Source of the DNA: Maratus speciosus
Lineage: Eukaryota > Arthropoda > Arachnida > Araneae > Salticidae
Reading direction: 5' to 3'
Length of the DNA stretch: 64,000 nt
Assembly: GCA_963932465.1 (NCBI GenBank)
Contig: OZ010786.1
Span: 533,389,073-533,453,072 of the forward strand
In this document: in pieces, positions 1-11,264 of the stretch
How the letters are laid out: each line of letters opens with the position of its first letter
Position numbering within the stretch: the stretch's first letter is position 1
Position numbers and translations under genes: made by a program
Notes under the pieces: generated by a model
Told to the model about the DNA's origin: nothing
Seen by the model: only the letters and a program-made list of their open reading frames with translations
Database searches by the model: none

Positions 1-194
1 AAAAGTTAGAAATAAACAATGTTCTTTGGACAGATAAGGGTTAACAATTGATAGTTAGTTTTTAAGAAGCATATTCGTCATAAAACTATTATCATAAAAT
101 ATGTCTTGAAACAACTCTTAGTTCTTCTTTTTTTTTACTTATTTTCTTCTTTTTGTTTTCTTTTATGTTTTCTTTGTCTTCTTCTTCTTTTTCT

Positions 195-412
195 TTTAAA
201 TAAGAATTCATGTAATTCGGCGGAATTCCATAATTGGCCAAATTCTGAAATAAGTAACGCTTTAATTTTAAACCAACAATTAACAGAGTCTAACTTTCAA
301 TTAACAATTTAGCATTTCCCGTCATCGATCGATTAGCTAATATTAATTTTTATAAATCGCTGAAATTAAATAAAGAAATTTCATCTTCAAACTTACTAAT
401 CCATTTTTCAAT
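195..412 (-). pseudogene. Decayed gag (capsid region) of the gypsy element
   Basis: Minus-strand translation gives a stretch beginning EKWISKFEDEISLFNFSDL, then a stop, then a run containing RSMTGNAKLLIES. After a frame change it continues with ISEFGQLWNSAELHEFL. The pattern of a W..F.. start, a central S/R-GNAK segment and an EFG......LHE.L end is typical of Ty3/gypsy gag capsid domains. At least one in-frame stop and one frameshift disrupt it. The CT-rich tract at 120-200 follows and looks like microsatellite expansion. Confidence 0.6.
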
Positions 413-1208
413 ATTTAGATATTAACTACAATTGAATGAAGTTATCATGTTCCCTGTGTCATGTGAAGAAATTGAAGATTTCAAAACAGAACCAAGAATG
501 AAAAATTGGGTCATTTCGTTTTTCGGACTACGTTTTCGAATTATCGCTGTTTTATTATGTAACACAGTTTTGTTATGTAAAATATTACTAGAATTATTAT
601 TCAGAGTTTCAGTACTCTCATTATCGGATTCTATATCACCGATGTCCTCTTCATGTAAAATGTTTGACTTTAATTCATTTTAATCACATAAATTCAATGT
701 TAAACTGCAGTCAGTTCGCTCAGTGAATCGGTATTTTAAATAGGTAAAACCTTAAAGATGGTAACTAACTCATTCTAGAAAACATTTTCCTTAACTTTAT
801 TATTTTTTTTTCGTTATATACCACGCTATACATTTCAAATGGAAATTCAGTGAATGCGCGAATTCTTTGTCTCATTTTTCTATCAGATGTTATTTCTCCA
901 AAAATGAGTCTATGTAATGGTTGTAATGTTTTAATTCTGGAAGATTTCTCCATTTTCAATGCAAATTCTAATTCTTTATGTCATTAATTTTTAGTGCAAT
1001 TTTAAAATAAAAACAAAACAAACTCACTTTTTAGAATAGGTATCCAGTTTGAATACATCATACACGACAATTATTTCACCACTTAGTTCTGTTAAGAAAA
1101 CACTAATTTTGGTATGCTCCATTTCGACGATTTTCCTCGAACATTTATTTTATCTCACACTTTTATTTAATCGCACAACTTTGCGGGCGGGCAACCTCAT
1201 ACTTTTTT

Positions 1209-1226
1209 CCCACTTCTGGCACTAAC
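1209..1226 (-). promoter_or_regulatory. Primer-binding site, primer tRNA not assigned
   Basis: Directly after the LTR end the minus strand reads GTTAGTGCCAGAAGTGGG. Its position fits a minus-strand primer site and fixes the element's orientation. I could not name the tRNA from memory. Confidence 0.5.
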
Positions 1227-1656
1227 TGTTGAGATATTTTTATTTAGACAGAAAAGTAGACGACACATACTAAATAGATTGCTTATAGTGAAAGTGAATT
1301 TATTTACATTCGAGGTTATGTACAGAAATATTATTTACAGATATAAAAAACTTCAAAAAAATGCGTCGTAATCATTACTTAGTCTACCGACACCTCATTA
1401 TTTTTTCTGTTGTTCGGAACACTCACGCTCTTCTATCCTCGAGAAACATACACCTCACTGCACTAGCCACTGTTCCTTACTTCATCTCGGTTCGAATCTT
1501 TTCCGCTCGCAAAGAACATCTCTAGTTCCGAAGAATCTACCTCTTACGCATGCGCAGCGTACTAAGATCCCATGGGTAGGCGCTGCTGTTGTCAACCGCT
1601 CTTAGGTGATACTTTCGACATCAGGAGGTACATGTGGAGCTCAATGCAGACCCACA
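1227..1656 (-). repeat. 5' LTR of the minus-strand gypsy element
   Basis: The 430-bp segment begins TGTGGGTCTGC and ends ATATCTCAACA on the minus strand. An AATAAA polyadenylation-like signal lies close to its 3' end. Flanks on the two sides do not form a direct duplication, which argues against a solo LTR and for a 5' LTR whose partner lies outside the window. Confidence 0.65.
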
Positions 1657-1950
1657 ATATGTTAACTGTTTTTAAAATAATATTTTCGTAAATAAAACTT
1701 TAGAAATTATCGTACAATAAAATAAAAAGTTTATGTATTTTAAAAGTTGAATAATTATAATGCATCATGTAACATTAAATTTGCTTTCGAAAAAAATATG
1801 TACAATACAATAATACGCGCATATTAAATGCTTAAATAAATATTTAAGACACATGAGTTAAAAAAGCTGCAGTTAATTACGTAAAAATTAAGTTATTGAT
1901 ACATTTATGTGGGAGTATCTCTATTTCGGTTTTAGTTTTCATCCATAAAC
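1657..1950. repeat. Old dispersed repeat, related to the end of the window
   Basis: The stretch from 1663 shares order and wording with 63575-63965, for example CTGTTTTTAAAATAATA followed by TTTCG and AAAAAGTTTA. A similar terminal piece follows, 'gatacat...agtatct' against 'gatacat...agtattt'. No coding potential is visible. From 1950 to 2140 I see only AT-rich sequence. Confidence 0.5.
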
Positions 1951-2149
1951 CCATTAAATTTCACACCTTCTGTATTATTAATGTTGGTGAATGTCTGTGT
2001 GTGAGTGTATAAACATGGGACGTAACTGCTCTTTTCAAAGACGGCGCAGAGAGCGTTTTCTACAAAAAATATAGTTCTAGAGGCTGTTTTTTAACGGATA
2101 ACTTCTGATAAATATTATTTTTTTAAAGAAAAATTACAAAGACGGGGGT

Positions 2150-3100
2150 GGGCAAATTCCAGTTGTATTTCGGGGGTACGAGGGTACACACATGGTGGGC
2201 TGGAATGATTTTAAAACTTTATCCGAATCCGGCATTTTATATATCATCGGAAATTCCTTTGACCACTCTTTCATATTATGACTGCTTTGTCCCCTCCCCC
2301 ATTTTGCCCAGCCGGCGGCTCTTTTTAAACTTTTTTGAAATCTTAGCCTTTGTACAAAAAATATCGTTTTAGATCGGATTTTTTATACGAAGCCTTCAGA
2401 TACATATTACTTATAAATTATAAAAATTCATAAATGGTCCACTTCCCCCAATTTGCTTAAAAGAGGGACACTTTTTAAACTTTTGCCAACAACCCTAAAG
2501 TTATATTTCAATGAGAGCACTGTGACCAGTATTTCATATTGTACACCTCCTTTGCCCCTCCACTTTTTTGCACTTGGCGCTTTTTTCTAAACTTACCCGA
2601 TACCCCTCATCTGATATATCATTATAAAGCCATGTGATCACTATTTCATATTTTGCACATCTCGTGCTCCACCCTCCGCTTTTTTTTCCAGCTGTCACAT
2701 TTCTAACTTTTGCAGACACCAATCATGAGATACATCATCGGAAAGATCTTTGACCATTGTTTCATATTAGGCACCTCAATTTTTTAAATTTTCCTGACAC
2801 CCCTCATGTAATAGATATTTAGAATGCCCTTTGACCACTCTTTCATATTATGCATTTCATATCACCCTCTCCTCACTTCCCCCCCACCATGTTGCACTTA
2901 TCTAACATTTTCCAAAATCCGTAATTTAAGGTATCATTGGAAAGCCCTTCGACTACACTTTAATATTAAGGATCTCCCACACTTTAACGAGTGCACATTT
3001 CTAAATTTTGCCCACACACAACTTGTAATATATCAATGGAAAGCACTTCGACCACAGTTTTATAAAAGCATGTTTTATAAAACTTATTGCCCCTGGTTCT
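2150..3100. repeat. Degenerate tandem satellite, unit roughly 110-130 bp, about 8 copies
   Basis: The block repeatedly shows the succession: a C-rich run (CCTCCCCC-like), a GC-flavoured ggcgctttttctaaactttt-like segment, GACACCCCTCATGT, ATATATCATTGGAAAG and TTTGACCACTCTTTCATATT. Copies are divergent with indels, so the array is old. Short open frames across it are accidental. Confidence 0.7.
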
Positions 3101-3695
3101 AGAATTTGGAACTAAAGTTTCTTTTTCGAAGGTGTTTTATTTATAACAGTATGTGCCCCCGTTCAGTGGAAAGTAGAGCTAACATATTTTACAGAGCACG
3201 CCTGCTATACTGTGGCGCAGGCGGTGGAAATCGACATCAAACTCTCGTGCAACCTATCGGCATAGGAATAAAATGCCCACGAGGGAAGAACTTTTAACTC
3301 CAATGTCCAGCAAAGACCCAGGTATCTAGGCGGACCCGGATATCCTCGATTGCAGGTAGGCGTATGTTTATTAAAACTTAAACAGATATTTATAAATATT
3401 TACGTATACTTCCTTATTCTTTTATGGCAGCGCATTCATATATGATTCATGACGTGCTTAAACTAGATTCCATTTAATTCTTCCATCCATTCTTCAAATT
3501 TACAGATTTATAAGAGCTTTTGTATAATATGACATCATATGAATATAAAAGCGAAATATTTAAAATTTTTTTTTTTTTTTTTTTGTTACGTTTTAGTTCT
3601 TTTAGATTTTTATCATAATGCAATCAGAGGAATGAAATGTAACTAACAAATTTCGGACTGTTAAAATCAAATGTAAAAGTCGCCAAAGCATAGGC
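3101..3695. other. No gene seen; short GC-richer patch then AT-rich DNA
   Basis: Positions about 3140-3360 have clearly higher GC than the surroundings and contain a 63-codon open frame with no recognisable motif. It could be the worn end of an element. From 3360 to 3695 the sequence is AT-rich with a T-run near 3570. Confidence 0.4.
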
Positions 3696-3935
3696 ATTCT
3701 TTATCTCATTTTTTGAATTTTGCTCGACACGAATTGTAGTAAAGAGTTCATGTTTCCCCTAAGAAAAAATAATCTTCTTGCTTAATCAATCTATTACTTA
3801 TAAAGTGAAGTTTGATTTACTTATACAAATATTTCACCATGGGCAAATGTATTTTCATTAAATAAAAAATAAAACAATCCCACAGGGAATATGTTAGAGA
3901 TAATGTTTTAAATAAACATTAAAACAATACTGTAT
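3696..3935. repeat. Old dispersed repeat, related to 63045-63290
   Basis: Shared landmarks in the same order and orientation include AATTGTAGTAAAG, CCCCTAAGAAAAAATAA, ATTACTTATAAAGTGA, GGCAAATGTAT and GGGAATAT, about 59 kb apart. From 3935 to 4374 I see nothing else. Confidence 0.6.
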
Positions 3936-5040
3936 GAATAATACAAGCATGAAATGGTTGTTTTTTTAACTTTTGATAATTGATTATTATATATATTTAG
4001 CACTGAATGCGAAAATGACGTTAATTTTTTACCGTTACGCCAGGATGTTTTGCAAATTGTTTATTTCAAAGGACAAAAAATAGAGAAAATCTGTCAAAGC
4101 TTTACCAACAAAAGGTAAATATTTTAAAGACATCCACAACAAAATCCATCCTTATGAACCATCAAAATAAAAGAGGACGACACCGATAATCTCATAGTGA
4201 ATATAAAAAGAAAAGCGGTTCATAAGCAAGAGAGGTTCAAAAGCATGAGCGGTTTAAAGCATCTGACACATAAGGAATAAAATTGTTATTTTAAATGCTG
4301 TTTACCTGTAAAATTCATAGAATTAGACAAAAGTTGAATTACTATGAAAAATAAGGTTTTTCATCAATTTTATATACTGTAAAAAATATGCGTTCAAGTT
4401 TCCTGTAGGAGACGGAAACATCTCAGCAAAGAGGAAATTGCTGGCCAGCATCAAGATAGGTGCTTGCAATGATGGAGAACTGCTGGCTGATGGTCTACCA
4501 CTCCATGACCACTGCTGGACAGCTTCAGTCAACTTTGCTCTTGGAAATCATCAGATAAAATTCTGGTGGGCATCCATTTTATGTCATGCGCTGGCCCAAA
4601 ACTACATGGAAGTGCACGAACTTTCGCAGTATTATTGTTGGGAACCCTTACGCTAGGTGGCGCTGCGAATATCAAAGACATTGAGTATTTGAACACAAAT
4701 CTGAAATGAGTATCTTAACACAATTTAAGCTGTGAAGCTATTTTTTTTTTGGAAACTCTAAAAAAATATAGCACCACTGCCACCAATAAAATAAATAAGT
4801 AAATGAATAAATAAATAAATTCTTTATTTCAACGCACTTTTTTTTCTCCTTAAATCTGGTTTTACTAGGTTACAAAGGATTTCGGATTTCATAATTTACG
4901 CAGTTCAGAATCAATAATAAAAAAAGCGTATAAAATCCATAGGATTTCTATACAATAGAATAATTTTTATACCAGTTTAATGATTGGGAACGTAAATCAC
5001 AAAAGAAACAAACTTGAAATAGTATAATGAGAGCTTGAAA

Positions 5041-5150
5041 ACTACGAGCAATCGTAGAGTACGCTGAAAGCACTTGTTCATGTCCGATCACGAAAACCAA
5101 GCAGCATCGAACTTGGTCAGTACTTGGGAGGGTGACCACATGCGGGTCAA
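5041..5150 (+). pseudogene. 5S rRNA-like copy (pseudogene or 5S-derived SINE head)
   Basis: The segment follows the 5S rRNA order: a divergent 5' stem, ACGCTGAAAGCAC, GTCCGATCACG, then AAGCAGCATCGA, GGTCAGTACTTGGGAGGG and TGACCACATGCGGGT. The intermediate element and C box of the internal RNA polymerase III promoter are therefore recognisable. The A-box area is altered and the last bases that should pair with the 5' end are missing. I treat it as a dead copy, possibly the head of a 5S-derived SINE. It lies inside the 4375-5733 TIR element. Confidence 0.75.
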
Positions 5151-5548
5151 ATATTTCTACAGACATTTCTATTATAGGCACTTCTACAGATGTTTCTATA
5201 GATCTTGGTGAAACTAGCTTATATAAAAAAGAGCCATAATTATATAATACTTTGTTTTTTTATATAATTCTATGAGAAATTTTTGTAAGGGAAAGTGCTG
5301 GGCCAGCAAAGGAATAGCAGTGGAATAGGTGCTAGCACTGCAGTAAAAGTGCCGGATTCAAGTAATGTGATGGCATACCAATGCTGGCCTGCTGTTGGCC
5401 ACCACTGATGGGCCAGCTGCATTCGGCTTGGATACTTTTCGACAGGTTTTAAGTAATGGCACCCTTGCACTTTACGGCTGATAGCACTACTGGCTGCCAT
5501 CTGTTTTCCAGCTGATGGCCCACTGTTTCTTTCTTTGCTGGGATAATT

Positions 5549-5682
5549 GCCCTTCTCATGAAGGAAAATTTTCCGACCCAGCTTGGAATAACATCCAAAA
5601 AATATCATTTTAGTTACTATTTCCTTTTTTTTACTGATTTTATTCCGAGCTGGGTCTGAAAATTTTCCGTCCTGAGAAGGGC
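5549..5682. repeat. Hairpin, about 42-bp arms
   Basis: GCCCTTCTCATGAAGGAAAA and CCGACCCAGCTTGGAATAA on the left are matched inversely by TTATTCCGAGCTGGGTC and TCCTGAGAAGGGC on the right, across about 48 bp. It is a subterminal palindrome of the surrounding TIR element. Confidence 0.75.
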
Positions 5683-5739
5683 AACCATTTTTCCGTCTCC
5701 TACAGGAAACTTGATCGGATTTATTTCACAGTGTAGTAT

Positions 5740-5980
5740 CAGATTTTTGCAATATTTCGACTTTTTCAAATTTAAAGATTTGAGATTTTCGAAAAACTCA
5801 GACGTGATGGTAAAAAAGGTTGGTCATTTTCGGAATCGGCACTACACAGTATATAAGAAATAATTACCAAAACTAAAGAACACAAGCACCACATCTTTTT
5901 TACAGTAACTGATTTTTGCTAATTTTTGACTTTTAAACTTTAAAATTTACGATTTGCGGAAAACCTTATGTGATGGTAAA
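5740..5980. repeat. Two divergent tandem copies, about 166-bp period
   Basis: The series beginning TGATTTTTGC-like, GACTTTTnAAA and ending AAAACnTnATGTGATGGTA occurs at 5740-5813 and again at 5907-5978. No coding sense is apparent. From 5985 to 6800 I see only AT-rich DNA. Confidence 0.55.
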
Positions 5981-6811
5981 GGATGGAGAAAATTCGTCAA
6001 ATTATTTATTTCTTTTTCCTTTTTCCCGTGGACATACTGCAATATGTAAATAATTGTTGTGGTAAGAATTTTCTTGTGTATTTTTAATTGTTGGCAGCTG
6101 CTATAACGAAAAATGCTTATTTTTTTAAAAAGAAAATGCTGTTAAATTAGTGGTTTTTTACTAAGGAAAAATTAACTATAATTTATTTCGATTTTGGATT
6201 GCTTTACTTGCCTCCGTCGTGTTTTAATACACATGTATGTACATTTCACAGTATTGGCTTCCAAACTGTGGATTTGTAGACAGACAGAGAAATTTTAATT
6301 TTTATATATTAGATAATCGGTATTCAAATTGAAGCTTATCGTTCGTTTACGGGGACACTCAGAAGAATTTCGTTACACTATGTATTAGGGGAATATATAT
6401 TTTGTAATGTACTTTAGTGATATTAGACTATTTCATGTATATTGAACTTGATATGTATCACGGAGCTGCACTACAAGAGGCATATAGAATTACTGTAATT
6501 TTTCAAAATTGTTTATTTGGGTGTCATTTTTCATCTTATTAAACGTGGAAAGTTTATTACCGCATTGCCAACGTGTTCGAAAGTGTTTCATAATTTATGC
6601 TTGACGTATGATTTTTCTTTTTTCTTGAAGAATACATTTATTTAGAGCATGTGATAAATAACTTCTTAAATACAAGAAAACATCCAATAGTACACAAATG
6701 TTTCACGTAATTTTACTTTCTATGTATTAGAATTACGTATAAAAAATACCCTATGAACGAAAAATAGTATTTATGAAGTTAATCTTTTTTTTTTCTTATT
6801 TTCGACTGCTG

Positions 6812-6834
6812 ACACACACACACACACACACACA
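6812..6834. repeat. (CA)n microsatellite followed by an A-rich run
   Basis: About eleven perfect AC dinucleotides run directly into a poly(A)-rich stretch. Confidence 0.9.
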
Positions 6835-7054
6835 AAAAAAAAAGAAAAAAAAAAAACGCTTATTTTTATTTTTATTAAATACACTAAATTGTGTTGTGGA
6901 TCAACAGCGATTAAAATAATATTTTGGAGATTAAAAATTTTAAAAATCATCTTACAGCCATATATTAAATGCATATATTTTTTGTAGGTCGCAAAACATT
7001 AGTCATTAAAATGCATTATATTTAATTCAACTTGTATAAAAAAAAATAAATTAA

Positions 7055-8488
7055 CAAGGGGACCACCAAACATGGTGCGCACAGTTTTTGATAATTTTTA
7101 TGTATGTTGTAGGGGTCACACCCCTAATTATTCATGTGAAATGTTTCCTTCAAATGCGCCTTAGTTTTTAAGAAATCGGGGTCAAAGTTCAGATTACTTT
7201 AAAAATACCTATTTACTGCAGTTCTGAACGTGTACATGGTGGCGTCGAGGTAACGCGCTAATACGCTATTCCGCATGTAGCAAGTTCGGGCTCAGCTTCT
7301 ACCTCCGTTTGTTTATTATATTATATTTTTGACATGTTACTAATTTTATGTGAATTAGGAATTAGGCAGCTTTGAACTTTGATATTTTCCTAATTAATTA
7401 CATTTACGTTTTCGCAATGTTTATAAAAAATTATATTTTTTCTGCAATTTTTAAGCTAATATTTCGATTGACCAAAATTAATCTAATTTATGTCTAGAAT
7501 TTTTGTTGAATTGTTTTTATTAAATTTATTATTATTTACATTTTTATACTTTAAGCGCAGATCTATAATATTTATATATGTATATTTTGTTTACTTTATG
7601 GAATTTTATAATTTTTATCGAATTTATACAAAATATTTTTCATGTCGAATAAACGTATTTACGATTAGATAATTTGAATACCATATTTATAAAAGAGTAA
7701 CAAACTGTTAAAGTAATAACACTTATATGTAACTTTTTACCAGTTGTCTAAATTTTTAATGTCCTCCAAATACATTTTTCTGTAAAGTTCGAACTCAACA
7801 TCATTTTTTATTTGCGCAAATAAACAATGACAGATTAAATTTGAAATATTTTTTCATTCTAACAATTATAAATATTATTGACGTCATTCTTAAATATTCA
7901 ACTGGAAATTCAATAATGCAAGATATTTATTCTATAAATAAAAAAAAAAATTTTTTTAAAATCGTCTGCTGTACTTTCGCAGTAATACCAGAAGAAAAAA
8001 AATTTTCCTTTTCTTGATCTCGTTCAGCTATTTATTGTCATTAAAAAATTAAGTGTTTAAAGAATATACATTATGTTAGTTTGTGCGTTCTACTAATATT
8101 GATAAAAAAATCCATGCAAAGAAACTGTTTTTAAACTGTAGTCATTTTTAATGCTGTTTTATGTTTTGAATATTATTACGATATGTATCAGCCGATTAAT
8201 TACATATTTACTAAATTAATAATGGCTATGTCAGTAATGATCAACATTTCATTAGTTAAAATATTGCATTCGTTATATTTAGAACAAATGAAATATTGAA
8301 AGTATATAATTATTTTGTTAATTTTTTCCTAGTCAATTATTATATATATATAAAATGTAAGAAAAAAATATTATGCATTATTTCATAACTATGATAAATA
8401 ACAAAATATGCATAAATGTAAACAGTAATAGTAAGTTTTAAAAAGATGATATAGCTATATATAAATTAGTATAATAATATAAATTTTC

Positions 8489-8531
<43 letters not shown>

Positions 8532-8922
8532 GAAAATGCAAATGTAATTTTAGGAAAATGTCAAAAAGCTGCCTAATTCCTAAAAAAAAAATGCAAATGT
8601 AATTTTAGGAAAATGTCAAAAAGCTGCCTAATTCCTAATTCACATAAAATTAGTAACATGTCAAAAATATAATATTAATAAAAAATATCGAGGTGCAAGC
8701 TGGATCCCCACGTACTTGCGGGCTACCTCGACGCCACGAAGTACGTGACCTAAACAGCAATAGAAATATATTTGAAAAGTATGTTGAACATTGACCCCCA
8801 ATTTCTTAAGTACTAAAGCCCATTTGAAGGAAAACTTTCATCTGAATAATTAGAGGTGTGACCCCTACAACATACTTAAAAAATATCAAAAACTGTGCGC
8901 ACCATATTTGGTGGTCCCTTTG
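7055..8922. mobile_element. Long-TIR DNA element (arms about 340-360 bp), no transposase seen
   Basis: The left end CAAGGGGACCACCAAACATG is matched inversely by CATATTTGGTGGTCCCTTTG at the right. The match continues inward with indels for about 350 bp (7055-7415 against 8587-8922), including GGTGCGCACAG, GTAGGGGTCACACC and GAATTAGGAATTAGGCAGCT. TAA lies outside both ends, as expected of a 3-bp duplication of the PIF/Harbinger type, but family assignment is a guess. The interior (7420-8490) is very AT-rich and I find no DDE motif. A 50-bp piece of the right arm is duplicated at 8534-8637. Confidence 0.75.
8491..8529. repeat. Poly(A) run, 39 bases
   Basis: Uninterrupted A tract just inside the right arm of the long-TIR element; length could be unreliable in the assembly. 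Confidence 0.9.
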
Positions 8923-9355
8923 TAAATAGCAGAATTTCAAATAATTAAAAATACAGAAAATCATAATATTATTTTTAATATGCATACAACTGTTTGCATT
9001 TTTCTTATGAATTTTCATTTTATGACTTTCAAACTTATTTATTTCTCTATCGAATAAGTTATACAAATTATTGTTCCATATATGATGGTACGTTTTCGTA
9101 TCTGCGTAATGGTGGGTGTAAGCCCATTTCGAATTCATTAATTTGAATGTAAGTTGAAGTTAAAAATATATGTTAATAAGATGAAGGATATAAGTAAAGA
9201 TGAAGTTAACGCGAAACGTAATAAAATGAGTTTGAAGAATATCTTAACTATCCTTTTCATCAATACGTTAAAGTACATACGTCATATGTTGCTTTAGATA
9301 ACTATAGTTAAGGAATAATGTATACTAATGAATGAGATTAGCTCACATTTTCTAT
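8923..9355. other. No gene seen; AT-rich with part of an old repeat
   Basis: Positions 9075-9140 resemble 63835-63885 (GATGGTACGTTTTC...GTAATGGTGG against GATAGTACGTTTTC...GTAATGATGG). Nothing else is recognisable. Confidence 0.45.
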
Positions 9356-9359
9356 TTAA

Positions 9360-9588
9360 CATGTTCACGCAGGCGCGGTGCGTCACACTCGACCATCTCA
9401 GAGGTGCTACATCTCCGGCTTATTGGATACCAGTATTTTAATACAGAAAATGTTGTTTTATTTAATTAAAACAATTGGGCGATTTAAAGGAACAACATTT
9501 TCTCTAAAATAACAGTGGTGTGCAAAAAGCCGGAGACTTGACAACACTGAGACAGTCGAGTGTGAACTATCGCGCCGGCGTGATCGTG
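9360..9588. mobile_element. TTAA-flanked MITE, 229 bp
   Basis: TTAA lies at 9356-9359 and 9589-9592. The left end CATGTTCACGCAGGCGCGGT and the inverse of the right end, CACGATCACGCCGGCGCGAT, pair imperfectly. The pairing continues to TCACACTCGAC. A second inner inverted pair is TCTCCGGCTT/AAGCCGGAGA. TTAA is the piggyBac target, but the end sequence is not the usual CCC start, so the superfamily is open. Confidence 0.75.
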
Positions 9589-9694
9589 TTAAACAAAAAT
9601 AATATTGCAATACGTTTACTATTTTAACCCACACTGTCTTTCATAACAGAAAGGAGGAGACTACACTAATCACGAAATACACATCTGCTTATTA

Positions 9695-11264
9695 CAGTCC
9701 TCAGCAAAAGTTAAGACACTGGTGATTTTTAACCTTTAAATGTAAAATACGAACACTTGGGTTATACAAATGGCTGTACGTAACTTTTAATATATTTTAA
9801 ACGTTTTAGGACAAAAATGACGGTTTTAATGTAGGATATAACTTAATTTAACTAAAAAAGTGAAATTTGCATATTGCAAAAGTTTAGACACTTTTGTGGT
9901 TTTTAGGCAACTGTTCACGGAAAAACGCAAATTTCAAACTTATGACGTCACATGCATGAAGTATTTAAGTGCAACTCGCGATAGCATCGGTTTGTGAAGA
10001 TGCCGCAAGCTAGAAATTTTCGGTCAGATGAAGTAATTAAAGCATGGAAGCTGAAATTGAAAGGGAAGACTGTTGCAGAAATTTCAACTACTTTGAGTGG
10101 TCCAAAGAAATCTGTCTATTAAGTACTATCTAAGGGTGACCCTTTAAAGCAAAACATAAATCTGGAAGGTCTCGTGTGGCCAGAAAACGAGATTATAGAA
10201 GGATCCATAAACTGGTATCTAGACAAATGATAGCTGCTAATCGCATTAAAATTGAGTCAGAGCTTTCTGTGTCAACGGATACTTTCGTAGATGAATTATA
10301 GAAAGGTATACGTTAGATTATCTGAAAATGATAAAACAACTAGCCTTGAAATCTCACAACAAATTGACATCTTTCCGACGCGGAGTAGTTCTGTTTATAA
10401 AACTGATGAAATAATGGACTGAAACTAGAATTTATAAACGAATTTATTAGAAAATATGAACTTGCTTATTTTCACGTACATTATAAAAGGAAAATTTTAA
10501 TTAAATATTCTTGGTGCACTCTGTCATTTTTGGAATTAAAATTAGGTGTCCTTTTTAATGACACTGGCTGGAAAGAATTAATGATTTGGGCCTCACTTTG
10601 TTTTAATTCTCAAGTATCTCTGAAGTTTCTCAATGGTCGCCAAGCAGCGTAAGACTACATACATACATTGGAAAACAAATTACATCTATTTGGTGAACTT
10701 TTACCTCTTCCAAAGTATGTATTTGAGCAAAATAATGCATTTATTCATGTTGCATACTAATCAAAAAATTAGTTTAAATCTCAAAATGTTACTGTTCTTG
10801 ACTGGCCAGCGTGTAGCCGTGATCTGAACCCAATCAAAAACTATTGTGGCATCATATCTCATACGGTTTATGCAATTATTTGACAATACTTCTCTGTAAA
10901 TGAAGTTCGATCTGCTGTTGAACGTGTTTGGTACGAAATAGACCCCCAAGTGATGCAGGATTTAGTTTCTTCGATGGGAACTCACATTTTTGCACTAATA
11001 GCAGACATTGTAGGTGCAGTTCGATTTAAATTTGTGGATATTTTTCTGTTAACTGACAAATTGTCTATACTTTTGCCACAATGTTATTATTATTATTTTT
11101 TTTTTGCCATTATATATTATGTAAAGTGTATACATTAAAATTTATTGCTAGTGTATGAAAGATAAGTCCCCAGTAATATATGACAGTTGAGTTAAAACAA
11201 TTCGTTACATACTTCTCAGTACAGAAGCATAATCGGTCGTTGTCTAAACTTTTGCTGAACACTG
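9695..11264 (+). mobile_element. Tc1-like DNA transposon, inactive copy
   Basis: TA dinucleotides at 9693-9694 and 11265-11266 bound the element. The ends CAGTCCTCAGCAAAAGTTAA and, inverted from the right, CAGTGTTCAGCAAAAGTTTA form TIRs. Length (1570 bp) and a degenerate plus-strand transposase in between fit the Tc1 family. Confidence 0.85.
10000..11034 (+). pseudogene. Tc1-family transposase, frameshifted
   Basis: The start MPQARNFRSDEVIKAWKLKL and the following KGKTVAEISTTLSGPKKSVY resemble the first helix-turn-helix of Tc1 transposases and end at a TAA codon. A later frame gives a second DNA-binding-like part (RKRDYRRIHKL). The strongest block is near 10780-10860, reading VTVLDWPACSRDLNPIKNYC, which matches the D-W-P-A-x-S-P-D-L-N-P-I-E-N region around the catalytic aspartate; the usual glutamate is K here. 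The C-terminal part near 10950-11030 (DPQVMQDLVSSM) fits the family. Several stops and frame changes make it non-functional. In the genome it would cut and paste DNA at TA sites. Confidence 0.85.

Larger units (their letters stand above)
1..1656 (-). mobile_element. Ty3/gypsy-type LTR retrotransposon, 5' part, continues beyond the window start
   Basis: Read on the minus strand, a TG...CA-bounded LTR (1656 to 1227) is followed at once by a primer-binding-like site and, further on, by decayed gag coding sequence that reaches the edge of the window. Only one LTR is present, so target-site duplications cannot be tested. Between LTR and gag there are short open frames I do not recognise, for example around 1110-1020 and 959-765. 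The frame near 1020 ends at a GTGAGT donor-like hexamer, which may be chance. Stops and frame changes show the copy is dead. The Ty3/gypsy assignment rests on the gag similarity. Confidence 0.7.
4375..5733. mobile_element. TIR DNA element (CACTGTNAAA-type ends), non-autonomous
   Basis: The left end (ACTGTAAAAAATATGCGTTC then AAGTTTCCTGTAGGAGACGG) is matched inversely at the right end by CCGTCTCCTACAGGAAACTT then a CACTGTGAAATAAA-type terminus. TA dinucleotides sit outside both ends. The interior holds no transposase frame. It holds many short tgctggcc-like motifs, a hairpin and a 5S rRNA-like copy. The superfamily is uncertain; TA flanks favour a Tc1/mariner-type MITE but hAT-like ends are similar. 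Confidence 0.65.

Noticed and set aside
106..683. Plus-strand open frames near the window start as possible secreted or membrane proteins
   Set aside because: Hydrophobicity comes from CT/T-rich microsatellite sequence and the minus strand carries gag of a gypsy element in the same place; the first frame also starts with TTG.
2824..3297. Open frames of 92 and 63 codons as small genes
   Set aside because: The first lies across satellite units; the second shows no motif, no start context and no conservation that I can judge.
5270..5608. 112-codon minus-strand frame as a gene
   Set aside because: It lies in a TIR element full of tgctggcc words and part of it is an arm of a hairpin; composition is repeat-driven.
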